From: Oxyruncus cristatus
Taxonomy: Eukaryota; Chordata; Aves; Passeriformes; Cotingidae
Assembly (NCBI GenBank): GCA_013399855.1
Contig: VXAY01007403.1
Location: forward strand, 1 to 64,000
Length of the DNA stretch: 64,000 nucleotides
Direction of reading: 5' to 3'
Made by a program: the position numbers and the translations under genes. Below, in pieces: positions 13,109-25,650 of this stretch (position 1 is its first letter; every line of letters begins with the position of its first letter). The notes beneath the pieces were generated by a model, which was given only the letters and a program-made list of their open reading frames with translations, did not search any database and had not been told where the DNA came from.

Positions 13109-13332
13109 AACAGAAGAGGTTGGTATCAATATCCTGAATATCACAACATTTCAGCAATTGTCATCAGAGAAAAAAATTATTTCCCCATGTTAAATACATT
13201 TTTAGTGTTATATCTGCTAGGGTATCCCTGTCTGGAAATCAGTATGGGATTGAAAGAAAAACAACCACTGTGTGATCAAAACAAACTGTCCACGAGTAAA
13301 TATGACATCTGGAGGTGTTTTTCAATTACTTT

Positions 13333-13377
13333 TAATTACCTAATTAGAATTAATGGTTTTAAGTAATTACTTAATTA
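13333..13377. promoter_or_regulatory. Cluster of four TAATTA homeodomain core motifs
   Basis: TAATTA occurs at 13333-13338, 13341-13346, 13364-13369 and 13372-13377. The third sits inside the 12-bp perfect palindrome AAGTAATTACTT (13361-13372). TAATTA is the classic homeodomain core. In AT-rich DNA single copies are common; four in 45 bp is denser than nearby sequence. Function is inference. Confidence 0.25.
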
Positions 13378-14240
13378 CATTTTACTCAGAAATTTTGAGA
13401 CACCCAAAACACAGCGCCAGTTTCCAGAATACATCTTACTGTCACCTCAGAACACTGTCTTAAAAAATTCCTTTTCCCTCACTACAGCGTTTCCAAAGAC
13501 ACGGAGCTTTTAGAAATTATATTTAACTGCTGTCTACAGTGTGTTAGGAGATAGAATGCTGTCATACACAGATGATAGATAAGGGCTTGTATCTCTTCAG
13601 ACAGTAGAGAAAATTTAACTTTGGTCTGAACTATCTTTAATATAGTTAAATTAATCATATCCTGACTTAATTACAACTAGTGAGTTATTATTTAAAGGGG
13701 ACATCACGTATACCTTGTATTTAATTGTAAAGTTTAAATATAAAAAACACCTTGGACTGCCTAATGTTGTAAAGACTTAAATCTTTCTAACATATCAAGA
13801 TACAAAGTTTCCTTAAAAGGAAATGACATCTATTTATCTCAGGAGCTTTCAGAAGTAGGCAGCAACTTAGCTGTGGTCGTGGGGATCTACAGTTTGAATT
13901 TAGTTATCAAAGTTGAGGCATTCTATTGTGGTTAAAGCCCTGGTTGCATTGGTTGATTAATTGACCAATATTTAAATAAAATATCAGAAATATCAGCTTT
14001 AAAAAACTATACTTATTTTAATATTTGAGTTGTAGTCTTTCGTAGATATGGTACCCAAAATGATCTCATGTAGTTTGTACTTTTTTTTAAAAGTCCATCA
14101 GAACATGTAGTCATGCCTAACTCTAGAAGTATTTCCCTATGTTTTTTCTTCTAAAAAAAAAAATACTATAACCAGTTTCTCACAATGCAAAGAATGTCAC
14201 ATTTTATAGAAAAATAGAAAGATATCTGAAGCCTAAGCTT
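13378..14240. other. Unique AT-rich sequence, no gene recognised
   Basis: No repeat family, exon or RNA gene was recognised between the TAATTA cluster and the T/G-rich tract. Confidence 0.55.
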
Positions 14241-14450
14241 GTTTTGGTTTTCTTTTCTGGGTGTGTGTGGTGGGAGGTTTTTTTGTTTGGTTGGGGGTTT
14301 TCGTTTGTTTGTTTTGTTGTGGTTTTTTTGTTTGTTTTTTTGTGTGGTTTTTGTTTTTGTTTGTTTGTTTGTTTGTTTGTTTGTTTGTTTGTTTTTGGTG
14401 TTTTGGTTTGGTTTGGTTTGGTTTGGTTTGGGTTTTTTTTTTTTTTTTTG
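14241..14450. repeat. T/G-rich simple-repeat tract with TTTG and GGTTT arrays
   Basis: About 210 bp consist almost only of T and G. Inside lie a TTTG array at about 14356-14395, a GGTTT array at about 14404-14432, and a run of T ending at 14449. Three overlapping open frames rich in Phe, Val, Cys, Leu and Gly arise only from this composition and are not genes. Confidence 0.9.
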
Positions 14451-16584
14451 ACCTACAGTATTCTACAAATGACCATTCAGTTATTCTTTAGTCAATACCA
14501 AAAAAAAATGCGAATTATCATACCTTATTGGACATTGTACCTTGAGGAAAGGCAGGATATGATTTCAGAACTCAAAGATGCTACTGGAAAAGAAAATACT
14601 GCTAATGCATTCTTAGCCTTAACTGCAAATTTTGAGAAAATAATTTTGCCACTATCCTAATAATGAATGGGTTTGGCCTCGAGGCACCTTAAACTGATAG
14701 TACTTCAACATGAACTTTGGGTTTTGGCGTGTATAATCTATGATTTCTTTACCAAAATTTGTTGTAGACAGGATATAAAGGAAAAAGGAGAAAAGACATA
14801 ATGCTCTTCAATGAAAAGCAGACATTATTATTCTTTGACACTGTATTCCCTAGTCTTATTGCTCAGAATGTGGAACTTTCAACAAACTGAGTTCCAGAAG
14901 TCTGACATAAGCTAGTGGCATTCGTAATTTTAAATATTATCAACTATTTATTGAACATATTTCTGGTTTATCCAAAGTCGTATGAATAGCAATTTTCAAA
15001 GAGACTTGATGCATACATAAAATAATGACTTTTACTTTAGTGATAAATTGCATGGGCAAATTAAAAAGACTAGCATTTTCAGTTTGTTTGTTGTTATTAT
15101 TCATCTAAGTACCTTTCTGTGTGGGTAAAATTTATTTCATTTAAAAAGTCAGATAAATATTGACCACGTTTCTTTTAAGTAAAAAACTGTTGTGAATCTA
15201 AGATAATAACGTGTTAAAATGAATTTTAGCTGCAATTTTTGATAATAGCATTTAAATAAACAAACATATGTTTTGTTACAAAAAAGAAACATTCTTGAGG
15301 GAGATTTTCGTCCAGAAAACCCAACCAGATAAATGAATTATCATGTTATAACCTGAAAGCAGAATGACAATTCACTGTACAATAATCTATCAATATTTGC
15401 ATTGAATTGCAAAATTCACACCCCTGAAAATTATTGTAAATCAATTTTCTGGGAAAAAAAGGACATTGGAGGAAAAATAAATTACACTGAATAAAAAATT
15501 AAGGCCAAATTAATTCCTAGCTCAGGTTCAAGGCCTGTGGAGGGAGTGTGGAGCAATACTGATTGCATCAGAGAACAACTCTTGTCTCAGTAATAAAATG
15601 GACTGCAAATATTTTCCATTTCAGTGCTGTAATGCATATCAGTAATTAATCTTTTTTTTTTTTTTTGTGACCTAAAAGGCTCATAAAGGAAATACTTTTG
15701 CTCTCCACAATATTCTGATAGATCAGAAGCTTCTTACAGTCATCTTGAACAAAAGGAAAACAGAAAGTAACATTTGATTTTTGAAGGGGTAGCATGACTT
15801 TCAAACAATGTCGCAGTGATTTTCAATAGATTTTGGCTCTGAAATTTTTAAAGGATGTAAGTACTCGACAGAGATATCAACTTGCTTTGACTACTATTAA
15901 ACTAGCTTTGGGACTGGAAGTAGTATAGTTCTGTTAAGCTTAAGCTAATTAATGAATTAAGCTGGGAAATAGGTTTGCTAATTTGAGGGAAGCATGATGA
16001 CTGACACACTCTCTCACATGACTAAAAGAGCAGAGTGACTGAAAGCAGTTAACACAGCCTTACTAGGTAAATTTAGTTTATCTTTTGCAAGCTCCATAAA
16101 CATTTTAAACAGCTAGCCAGACAGTTAGAACTTGCCATCATTGTGAATACTCAGGTCCTATCAATCTCTGGTTTCATCAAATTCGTAAAAAGTACTCTGA
16201 GGAGACCTCAAGGCAAGGAAGACCATGATGCTATCAAGAAATCCACACCTCCTTGATGAAGAGTTTGTACTGACCATTGATTTACCTTCAGATTCAGCAG
16301 GCAGTGGGAGGGTGAGAAGGTCACCAGATAAGGGGTAGTGGTAGCCTTCTCATTGTTGATAATTTCCTAGATACTCAAGTCATGTTCCTTTGGCACTGAC
16401 AAGTATCTCTTTAGAAGACTAAAAGTGGCAACAGTGGAGTTCCCTTTGCATCATACCATACTTAATTGAAAACATATCATGGTTAATTGGTATGTTTTTT
16501 TTCTAGTGAAATCCTAAAGATCTATTCAGGTACTGATTTTAACATCCAAATTATTTATATGTATTCTTTATATGTTTCATTGAG
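14451..16584. other. Unique AT-rich sequence, no gene recognised
   Basis: No known repeat or exon seen. A run of 15 T lies at 15652-15666. Confidence 0.55.
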
Positions 16585-17028
16585 GTGATGGAGCTTGTCC
16601 AGGGAAAAGCAACAGAGTTGGTGAAAGATCTGGAGCACAAATCATATGAGGATTGGTTGAGGGAGCTGGGATTGTTTATCCTGGAGAAAAGGAGGTTCGG
16701 AGAAGAACTTACCAGTCTCTACAGCTAACCAGAAAGGAGGCTGTAGAGAAGTGGCAGTCAGTCTTTTCTGAAGGACAAAAGAAAATGGCCTCAAGTTATA
16801 CCAGGCTTTAGAATGAATATTAGGAAACATTTCTTCGCTGAAAGGATTGTCAAACACTGGGACAGGCTGCCCAGGGAAGTGGTTGAGTCACCCTCCCTGG
16901 AGATATTTGAAAGATGTAGCTGTGATACTTAAGGGCATGATTAGTTGGTGGACTTGGTAGTGCTGGGTTAGTGGTTGGACTCAATGATCTTAGAGGACTT
17001 TTCCAACTTAAATGATTCTATGAATCTA
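16585..17028 (+). mobile_element. CR1 LINE 3' fragment
   Basis: An avian CR1 3' fragment starting in the last part of ORF2: 'GGAGCACAAATCATATGAGGA' near 16631 and GAGGGAGCTGGGATTGTTTA near 16659 correspond to the LEHxSYEERLRELGLF segment. It runs through 'GGCCTCAAGTTATACCAGG' near 16787, 'GGCTGCCCAGGGAAGTGG' near 16865 and 'GTTGGACTCAATGATCTTAG' near 16974 to the terminal ATGATTCTATGAATCT. This is the same subfamily type as the 3' end at 3293-3572, sharing the 'GGCCTCAAGTTATACCA' wording, and it lies on the same strand. It is 5'-truncated and non-functional. Confidence 0.93.
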
Positions 17029-20000
17029 GAATTTAAGAATTTTTTTAAAATCTTGATCATCCTAAGTTACAAAGCAAGATGAGGAAACAGCATGCTTATT
17101 TCTCTTTTTAGTTTTTTAAAAAGAAAGAATATTGTGTGGGTTTTTTCTGAGTCAAAGATACTATTTTCTTTTCTTCCGTATTCCAAAACATCTCAAAGGA
17201 AAAAAAAGCACAAAAAAATTAATTCTGAAAGGCAAACAATTTAATGGCATTAGAAGACACTGTAAACAACAATCTAAAAGTCAGAGCTGCTGGTTTTTTA
17301 ATGTGCTACATACTATTTGAAAAATTATGTAATATTAATTTAATTAATTTGCTATGTTGCTTGTACAAAAAGCAGCCAGCTATTTTATAAAACTTGCAAG
17401 AGTATAGTTCACTCCTGTGATTTTTCTAATTGAATGCCATCATACTACAATTGTACATGAGTAATTATATGCATCGCTAATCCCTGTCTTGCTCTCAATA
17501 AGTCTGTTCATATGAATAATGTTTACACATTTTGCTTCTAAATAGAAAACCAGACAATAAGAAAATAGCAATGCAATAAAAATTTAATAATAAGAGAAAA
17601 CAAAATAAAAGCCACTATAAAGAGCAGAAAACCCACAAAGAAAACCCTGCTCCAGGATTTGAATTCATATTTTTAAATAGCTCTTTTTCCATTCTTGACT
17701 ATTTTGCCTTTTATCTTCTCTACATGCACAAAATTTATTAGCTACTTTTTATTAAGCCTTGACCCTGAAAATGCTTTGAAATATGAATAAAGATTTTGAG
17801 AAATCAGATTACGAACAAGATTTAATCATTTAAGTTTTTATGTGAAGAACAGGCAATGGTGTGATGGTTTGTGGTTTTATTTATAGATTTCTTTTTAAGA
17901 TTTATTTTCAATAACCTTAAAAATCACCTGATACTTGTTAAATAAATACTTGTACAATTCTTTAAGAATAACCCCACCTATGCTGTATTAAAACACTTTA
18001 TTTGTCCCCAAAATTATTGTTTTTGCAAAGTTAAAATAATAGACATTTCTCTGTTCAAGAGTTACATATTAGAGCTGTGTGATAGGTCATATTTCTGTTT
18101 AAAAATTTAGTAATTGCATTTGCCATAACACAAATTTTAAGACGTTCAGTCTCAAGGATAAAAAAAATACTGTTTTTCAATACTAATGGAAGGAGGATTT
18201 GAGTGAAAGATAATCCTAAACTTAATAAAACCCCAAACAACAAAGCAACATAAGCCTCACAAATTATGAAAAAAGGTATTTTTTTGTAGAAATCAGCAAA
18301 TCTATATTTTTAATTAAAAAAAATTAACTGGAAAAATTATATCAGCTCCTCAAGATATCTGTATTCAACCAGATTATGCATTTGTCTGCTATGAATATAT
18401 TATTTCAACTTAGTGTATTCAAACCTTATAGCTGGATATCCTTAAAGCTGAAGAAATATTTTTATTCAGGAAAAGTGACAAAAATTAATACAAGTGCATC
18501 CTTCATGGCTATGGACCTTGCATTATTGGAAAACCTCTGCCTCCTAACTGTAAGCAACATGTAAAAAAATGTCAGAAGAATCCATGTTGGTGTCTTTTTA
18601 TCAGTTTGTCCTTAGGTCAAAATCAGTTGTGTGTCAAAATCAAAGTGAAATTATAATCTACAGATACTCAGTAGTATATCTTTATATTCTGTCATCATAA
18701 CTGTAATATTTGGAGAGATGTAATTCCAAGGAAGATGCAAAAAGTTCTTCATGCAATTATGCCACTATTTAATCTGACAAAATTTTGTCTTTCAGTAATA
18801 TACAAATAATGTTCTCTCAAAAGGTCTCCGAATTACTGTCTCAAAATCTACCGATGATATTCTATCTTGACAGAGTTTTATCAGTTTTATTTAAAACTAA
18901 AGGAAAGAAGATATTTTTTCTTTACTTTATGCATTTCACTCTTTCAGACTTCAGTTTCACAGTGAGATCTTTCCAGTGCCTTAGTAAAAGTATGTCAGTT
19001 TTTCCAAAAACTTCTCAGGGGCTTCGTTTTATCATATTAGACAGCCCAAAGTTATATCAAAATATAACATTTTTTTTACGGATCAGTACCACTTAATTTG
19101 TACGTGATAAAAAGTTTTAGTTGACAAAACAAAAACACAGTATCATAAGACTTTTCTTACATTTGGTGTTGCCCTACCCATTTCATGTACTATGCAGATT
19201 GTAACGAACTTAATGGTTGTACTGGCAATAACTGAAGGAATTCCTCTCCTTCTTCAATGTTTTAACTGTTCAAACCATGCCCACTCATATCTTTACAATA
19301 GTTGTGTACTATACAAACATTGCATGTGTATTTTTTTTTCTATTAAGTGTTGCCCTCAGAGATATAAAGGAAGTTTAAATTTTTTTTGAGGGAGTGGCAG
19401 TTCAGAATTTGGCTTGCATTACAGTACCTCATATATTTGGCAGTGAAAGTTCTTGGTTTGTGTCAGATACATCAGTTTATTGGACAAATTGTAAGAGCAT
19501 AGAACAGCAAAGAATGCACAAATTTTATCCATATCAATTGTAAAGTCACAGCCAGAATGCTTCATAGATATATTCAATGTATTATTCAAAGAGAAAATTA
19601 AAATCTTTTATAGAGCAACTGATATTTGGGGGAAAAACATTGAGACCAGAGTTCTTACTGACATTTGAAAGTAATATTTTCTAAAATGTATGTATGTATC
19701 TCATTTGGAAACATGTTCCTGAAAACAGTAAATAAAGAAGTTACATTGATGTTTTGGTTTAGATCAAGACTATAATTTTGAAGTGAATCTCCTAATTATT
19801 GTCACTTACCACACATACACTTAGATTCGTATCACAGGCTGGTTTCAAAGTGTCAGCTGTTATCATTCTGGATTAAAATGAGGGCAAACATAGAAAATAA
19901 ATACTTCTAGTGTTCTCTAACGGCTAAAATAGCTTCAATTCAGGGTTCCTATCCAGAGTAAAGCCTCCTATAGTATGGACACTGGATCTTCAGTGTTTAC

Positions 20001-20445
20001 TGTTTCAGTCTGAAGTATATCATCCACTGATGCGCACTACTCACTTGTGTAGATGCATTAAATAATCCAGGTAGATAACTAGCAGGGAAAAAACAGAATG
20101 TACACTCCATGCATAATCAGTTCAGATGGAAATAACTTTAAAATCCTTAATGTTGCAATGCAAGCAAAAGAAAAAGAATCCTTATTTGGCAGCTTTTCAA
20201 AGGATCGGGGACCACTGCATTCCATCATCTGACCTTGAACGTATTTGGAATAATGCTTTTGAAAGGCATGTTTGCTTATTTTGTTCTGCAGAAGAGGCAG
20301 GCTTTACTTTTTAACCTCCATATTTGTCAAGGAAATCATGTTCTAGTTCCTTGTTCATCAAATTTAAATGACTTCCAGATTAAGTGTAGAAGTTCGTTTG
20401 CCTTTTGCAATCACGTGGTTCAACACTGGAAAATTATTTCTTAGG
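17029..20445. other. Unique AT-rich sequence, no gene recognised
   Basis: No known repeat, RNA gene or convincing exon. Frames such as 18785-19096 (103 codons, Phe/Ser-rich) have the composition of chance frames. Confidence 0.55.
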
Positions 20446-20496
20446 TCCTTCCTTCCTTCCTTCCTTCCTTCCTTCCTTCCTTCCTTCCTTCCTTCC
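20446..20496. repeat. (TTCC)n microsatellite, truncated by an assembly gap
   Basis: At least twelve TCCT units run without interruption into the Ns, so the true length is unknown. The complementary unit GGAA forms another array at 57791-57867. Confidence 0.97.
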
Positions 20497-20684
20497 NNNN
20501 NNNNNNNNNNNNNNNNNNNNNNNNNNNNNNNNNNNNNNNNNNNNNNNNNNNNNNNNNNNNNNNNNNNNNNNNNNNNNNNNNNNNNNNNNNNNNNNNNNNN
20601 NNNNNNNNNNNNNNNNNNNNNNNNNNNNNNNNNNNNNNNNNNNNNNNNNNNNNNNNNNNNNNNNNNNNNNNNNNNNNNNNNNNN
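20497..20684. other. Assembly gap (188 N)
   Basis: Unsequenced bases. The gap is entered from a TTCC array on the left and left through eight consecutive C (20685-20692) on the right. All open frames across it are artefacts. Confidence 0.99.
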
Positions 20685-20705
20685 CCCCCCCCATACAGGT
20701 TACTA

Positions 20706-20739
20706 ACAGGTATTTAGTATTTATTACAGGTATTTAGTA
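20706..20739. repeat. 14-bp direct duplication beside the gap
   Basis: ACAGGTATTTAGTA is present at 20706-20719 and again at 20726-20739, a 20-bp period. It may be the end of a tandem array lost in the gap. Confidence 0.7.
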
Positions 20740-21364
20740 CCTTTCATGCATTACATTCTGTTTGAACTACAAAACAATGAACAGAGTTCAAGATCAGTTT
20801 CAAATGTAAAAAGACCCCAAACAAAATCCCCAAAAAAGTGCATCATGTAGGGCAAAAAACCTCCAAACAAAACTTATATGTATTCTATTCATATCAAGGC
20901 TTTACCTGTGCAAATTTTAGTAGGTTCTAGTCATCCTAGTTATTGATATTTCCCGGAGAGAAAAAAAAAAAAAAAAGAGAAACAGATTATACTTCTGTAA
21001 TGTACTTTCTGTGTTTGTTTGCTTGAGATTCAAATCCATCTCTTATTATCAGAGCAAAATGTTTTCCTTTTGAAGAAACCTGCAGTGGTTTTTGCATTAC
21101 TCTCTTGCCCAGAAGTGGGACTTTCAAATAAAGCGATTATCTTCTCTGATAAGTCTCTTTGTCTTTAAGCATTATTATTTCTGTCTTCTCGTTTGCCTTC
21201 TATTTTGTCTAATCACATTGTTTTATTTATGTGTATACAGCCAGTCCACATAATAATAATAATAAAAATCAGGTAAACTGTTGGTGATGTGTGTATTGAA
21301 ACAAATTCCTCCTACCCTTTGTTTCCTGTAGTCGTATTCCTTACATTGGGGCTAAATAGTAATT
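20740..21364. other. Unique sequence, no gene recognised
   Basis: Holds a run of 16 A at 20961-20976 and a short (AAT)n at about 21250-21264. Nothing else recognised. Confidence 0.6.
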
Positions 21365-21910
21365 TCAATAATTGGAAAAGTTGTCTACTGTTAGATGATA
21401 GTAGTGACATGTGAAGGAGTCCTTAAACTGTTGCTGTGAAAGATTTAAAGCACTCATAGATATTCTAACCTGCAAGATTCCAACTTCAGGAATAGTTAAA
21501 ATCAGCAGGGAAAGGATGCCCAGGGTAGTATGTTGCAGACTAAGCAGTGATAATATCCCATTTTGTGGCCCTTGGGAGCAGTGTTTTAGCAACAGAGTTG
21601 CAATATCTGGACAACTAAAATATTTTGTTTTATTATTGTTCCCTGTTTTCTCAAGTTCCAAATATTCTTCCCCTTCCAGAGCAGCCACACTAAGGCACTT
21701 CAGCAGGTAACTATGTATAAATACTTGAGTTACCACTCTGAAGGCTACTGGCGTATTTAAAACTATACTCCTGCTGAAGAAACCTGTTGAATTAGGATGT
21801 GAGTGATTGCACATGCAAATTCTAATTGATATCAACAGTAATGATAAGGATCTGTCTTGGCAGCCAGCTGGATTGCCTATGCCTGAAAGCTCCTTCTGAT
21901 TATTATACAT
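21365..21910 (-). other. Longest open frame of the window, 181 codons, unrecognised
   Basis: A minus-strand frame of 181 codons from ATG to TAA. I do not recognise the protein. It has no signal peptide, Cys or His zinc pattern or catalytic motif that I can see. The part around residues 77-88 (VAALEGEEYLEL) is acidic. A second, opposite frame of 99 codons (21411-21710) overlaps it, which argues for stop-poor DNA rather than a gene. No flanking splice sites or promoter are evident. A relic of a retrocopy or a conserved noncoding element would also give low stop density. The coding reading is weak. Confidence 0.15.
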
Positions 21911-24651
21911 ATTTTATAAATACAGACAAGGACAGTTACATGTTTTGGACATGATAACAAAACTTTGAGTTAGAAACAATTACTCCAGAATTATGGTGCC
22001 CTAAATTTCTATTTTGAAAAATATGTCAATTAGTACAACTGTTGAGTATAAGGGTAAGTTACAAATATTTCCTGTGTTTCAACAAATGACTGTGCATTAA
22101 AATAAACTATAGCATGCATAAAATGAAATATTATTGCCAAAAACCAAAGGGTCTAAACTCAAAGGATTTTAAACAGATTTCAAAGACTGAGTTGAAGCAG
22201 AAAAGAAACATAGGGGAGCATCTGAACTGGCAGAGAAAATGCTTGCAATTAAGTAATTTTAGAAGAAGGAATCTGAAAAACTCATCTCAACTCCCATAAA
22301 ATTACATATTTCATGTTGTTACCTTGCTGAGATGAGGAATGTTTGGATGGTGCATAGAGGTGGGAGGTATGGAACAATTTACAAACACATGCAGCCTTCA
22401 AATTATAACACTCTCCTTCTGAGTAATTATTTGCACATTGTCTCTGTCAGTATTGATTACACTAAATACATTATTAAAAGACTAATTTTGGGGAGGGAGA
22501 AGAACATGACTCAGTAGATAAGATTTTCATCTTTAGAAACAGACATTAATTGTGTGAGCATTTGGAAATGAATATGAATTTGTTAGACTTTGGTTCAAAT
22601 TTAACTATAGTGTAAAATCCCTACACAGTTAAAGTGATTGGCTGCAGTTTTTTGCAAAGACTCTAAGGTAATAATGTAAACAAAAAGAACAGAAATACAT
22701 GGCATACAGATTAACTGTGTATTTCTGAGAGATTAAGAAACATAAAATTGTATTCACAGAACTAGTGATCTCTGAAGTCCATTTTTAAGCACAAAGTTCT
22801 ATTTTCTGTGCAATTATTTGTGCTTGGTTTAACATCTGACATGAATGCTCAGCCCTTTTCCCCATTACCCCACTAAACTTAACCTAAGTTATTTCATTAA
22901 ATTTGATAAAACTAAGATTTCACTTCCAGGAAATTAGAAACTATTTATTCAAGATGTCCATCAGGATTGTCGCAACTAGGAGCATTTTAGGTTTAAAAAA
23001 GAATAACATTCTCCAGTTGTGTTCATCTAACCACTGACTCTTGTTTTCATTACAAAACAAAGCCAGTTTTGAAGACCATTATTTTGGTTGTAGGGATCAA
23101 TTGTCTACAGAGCTTGTAAAGCTCCTGAATCAGTGAAAATTTGGTACCAATCTTGTGCATTGCATATAGGTAGTATTTCACATCACATTATATTTAGGTG
23201 GTACATCAGATAAAAAATGTCTGCATACATTGTTTCCTATAAGTAATATTCCTCCAATGTCGAGAAAAGTAATCCACACCCTTAGAATCATGTTATTTTT
23301 AAAAAAGACCAGTGATCTGAACTCTAACTAAGTATCCTCTAAAAAAGTATTCATTTTTTTTATTAAGCTTTGTGATGCTACAAGTACATACTAGCAAAAA
23401 TTGCTACTTCTGGGTGCTTATACTCTGTGGTGCATTTGATTTTCCGAATGCTAGGTACAAATTCTGTCCCTGTGCATAAACCCCAGTCCATGTTGACACC
23501 TGAATCAAACATACCCACTTTTGTACCTGTTGCCTCTGAAGAAGGTTCCTGGTTATAGCAGGGAACTTCCACGGATCACTCAACAGGTTTTAGACTGTTA
23601 AGTAAATATACCCTAAGATATAGATACCGTCATGAAATTCAGAGATTCCTGAAATTCCTATATGTGCAGCTTAACTTATGTGAAAGACATGTTTACTGTC
23701 AATGGAACCTGGTCTTTTGTCCTTGAAAGACTGCACTTTGGGAGAGGCAGAGAATATAAATACACTTCAGCTACTGCTTCCTTCGGGCTTCCCACTCATT
23801 TAAGTGACGTTGGTTCCAAGTTCTTCTTCCATCTACGTCAAAGAGAATAAGTCCTTGAACTTGCCCTCTAAGACTGAACAATTGCAACACAGTAATACTG
23901 TAACAACAGAGTTGATCAGACAAACTCCAAGGGATATCGGAAAGAGAGAAATATTTCAAAGAGAAATCTTTACCAGAAACATACTGTTAGATACTTTTAA
24001 AAACTAAAGACTGTACAGTGTGATAGAGCTCATCTGTTTGCTGATTAATCGTATACTTACATATCACGTAGAAGTTGAAATACAAGTTATTTGTTCAACT
24101 TTTTGGCAATTTATTATTTGAATCAACAATTATTTTAAGCTACATTTTACATGAAATTTTCACTTTTATTCTGTTCTTTTTCTGTGCTAACACTAAAGAA
24201 AATGATAAAATAGCTGCTGACTAGTTGTGATGAATAAACATCATGTTTTTATATGGAGAGATAAAATAAAAGTATGCACCACGTTTACCATTATAGAAGA
24301 CTACGTGGAAGATGGAAAAATTGTATTTTGCTATGGTCATCTCAATTCACATTACTTGTTGTTAACTCTCAGTAGCACAAATATTAGGAAGCTAGAATTT
24401 AATGATAAATATATATTTACAGTTGAACATTTGTTAAATGAAACACCATTTCTTAGTAATTTCCAAACGCATATTTAATATTTGTTGTTTATCAATATTT
24501 GCTAAGTAATTAAATTTTCTTAATTAATATGACTCAAACAACAGGAATTAACATACATGTGATAGAATAAAACAATCTGTTTTAGAGTTGTTCTCTAATG
24601 GTAATTAACAAGCAGGTTCTTAAATTTCTCCTTCACGTATGTTTTCTTTAG
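21911..24651. other. Unique AT-rich sequence, no gene recognised
   Basis: No known repeat or RNA gene seen. Short frames on both strands (for example 23378-23572 minus and 23662-23850 plus) lack any domain signature. Confidence 0.55.
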
Positions 24652-24754
24652 ATGAAGAAAATGGATTGCAGTGAACAGCAAGGGAAGTTACCCGATTCTG
24701 AGTTGATTAACAATCTAATCACATACATATTGACTGGACTTGTTTATAAAACAG
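24652..24754 (+). CDS. Very weak candidate exon
   Basis: The acceptor-like TATGTTTTCTTTAG ends at 24651. A frame opens at once with ATG and stays open through a donor-like CAG|GTAGTG at 24754/24755, ending at a TAA 40 codons on. The peptide begins MKKMDCSEQQGKLPDSELI. The donor is a poor match to GTRAGT, and the TAG of the acceptor is itself an in-frame stop. I do not recognise the product, and chance is the likelier explanation. Confidence 0.1.
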
Positions 24755-25650
24755 GTAGTGGTCAAAGCAACTAACCTTTAGCCCTTATCTGTCCTTGTTT
24801 AGAAATACCAGATCTATCCCAAGACCTGGGCATCTGACTGTGACAGAAAGAAATACTTTAGGAGAACGTGCTTGATCAAAACTCAAATCTCACCTAAAGA
24901 CATGTCAACTGCATCTGAACTGATTAAAGCTGATTTGTAACATTTCCTCAAGAGATCTCTACACTACCTTATTGTTCTTGACTAAATCTCTGGAGAATGC
25001 AACACAGTTTTTCAGTTTAGGTACACATTCATATCTATTCTCCTGGAATAATATTTTGTAGCATTTCCAAATGTCACCAAAATGTGTCAAAATTTCCGTT
25101 CTGCACACGCAAAGCCTGGTCTTCCTAACATTTCTTTATAAATGCTTCAAGTTTTCATCAGTTTCTGTGAAGAATGCACATTTTCTTCCCTATTTTGATT
25201 AAAAATATTGAGACCCTAACTCTTCACAGTTGTCTCTTCATTGTTATTGTCAGGATCTTCAAAAGTCTCTGTATCAATCAAGCACAGCTGAAAAAACCCA
25301 CATTGTTGTAGTGCCTCACTGACATGACTACTCTGTTCTTGCGACCTACCGCAGGGAATGACTATCACAGTTTTTATCTCATAAAAACTAGCTGCTTAAA
25401 TGTCTTACTTTAATAGAATGGAGGGCTAATTCTGTCCACACTACATGTAATTCAAAATCACTTTGATAATCTGTTGCAGAGGAGATCTAAAGGCTAAAAA
25501 GCAATAAGTCTACATTATTACATCTCAATTAATGAGATATATATTAATGTCCATGTTAGTTATATTTAGTCATGATGACTTTTCTGGTATGCTAGAAGAC
25601 AAGAGACAGCTTGTGATAAAAATATAAGATATAAAATATAAAATATGATG
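24755..25650. other. Unique AT-rich sequence, no gene recognised
   Basis: Nothing recognisable. The last 40 bases before the forkhead-type hairpin are a short ATAAAATATAAAATAT-like run. Confidence 0.55.

Noticed and set aside
14239..14660. Three overlapping open frames (up to 138 codons) rich in Phe, Val, Cys and Leu
   Set aside because: They arise from the T/G-rich simple repeat; all three frames are open at once and the peptides are pure low complexity.
20368..20737. Open frames across the 188-N gap
   Set aside because: Undetermined bases only; the readable parts are TTCC repeat translations (FLPS).
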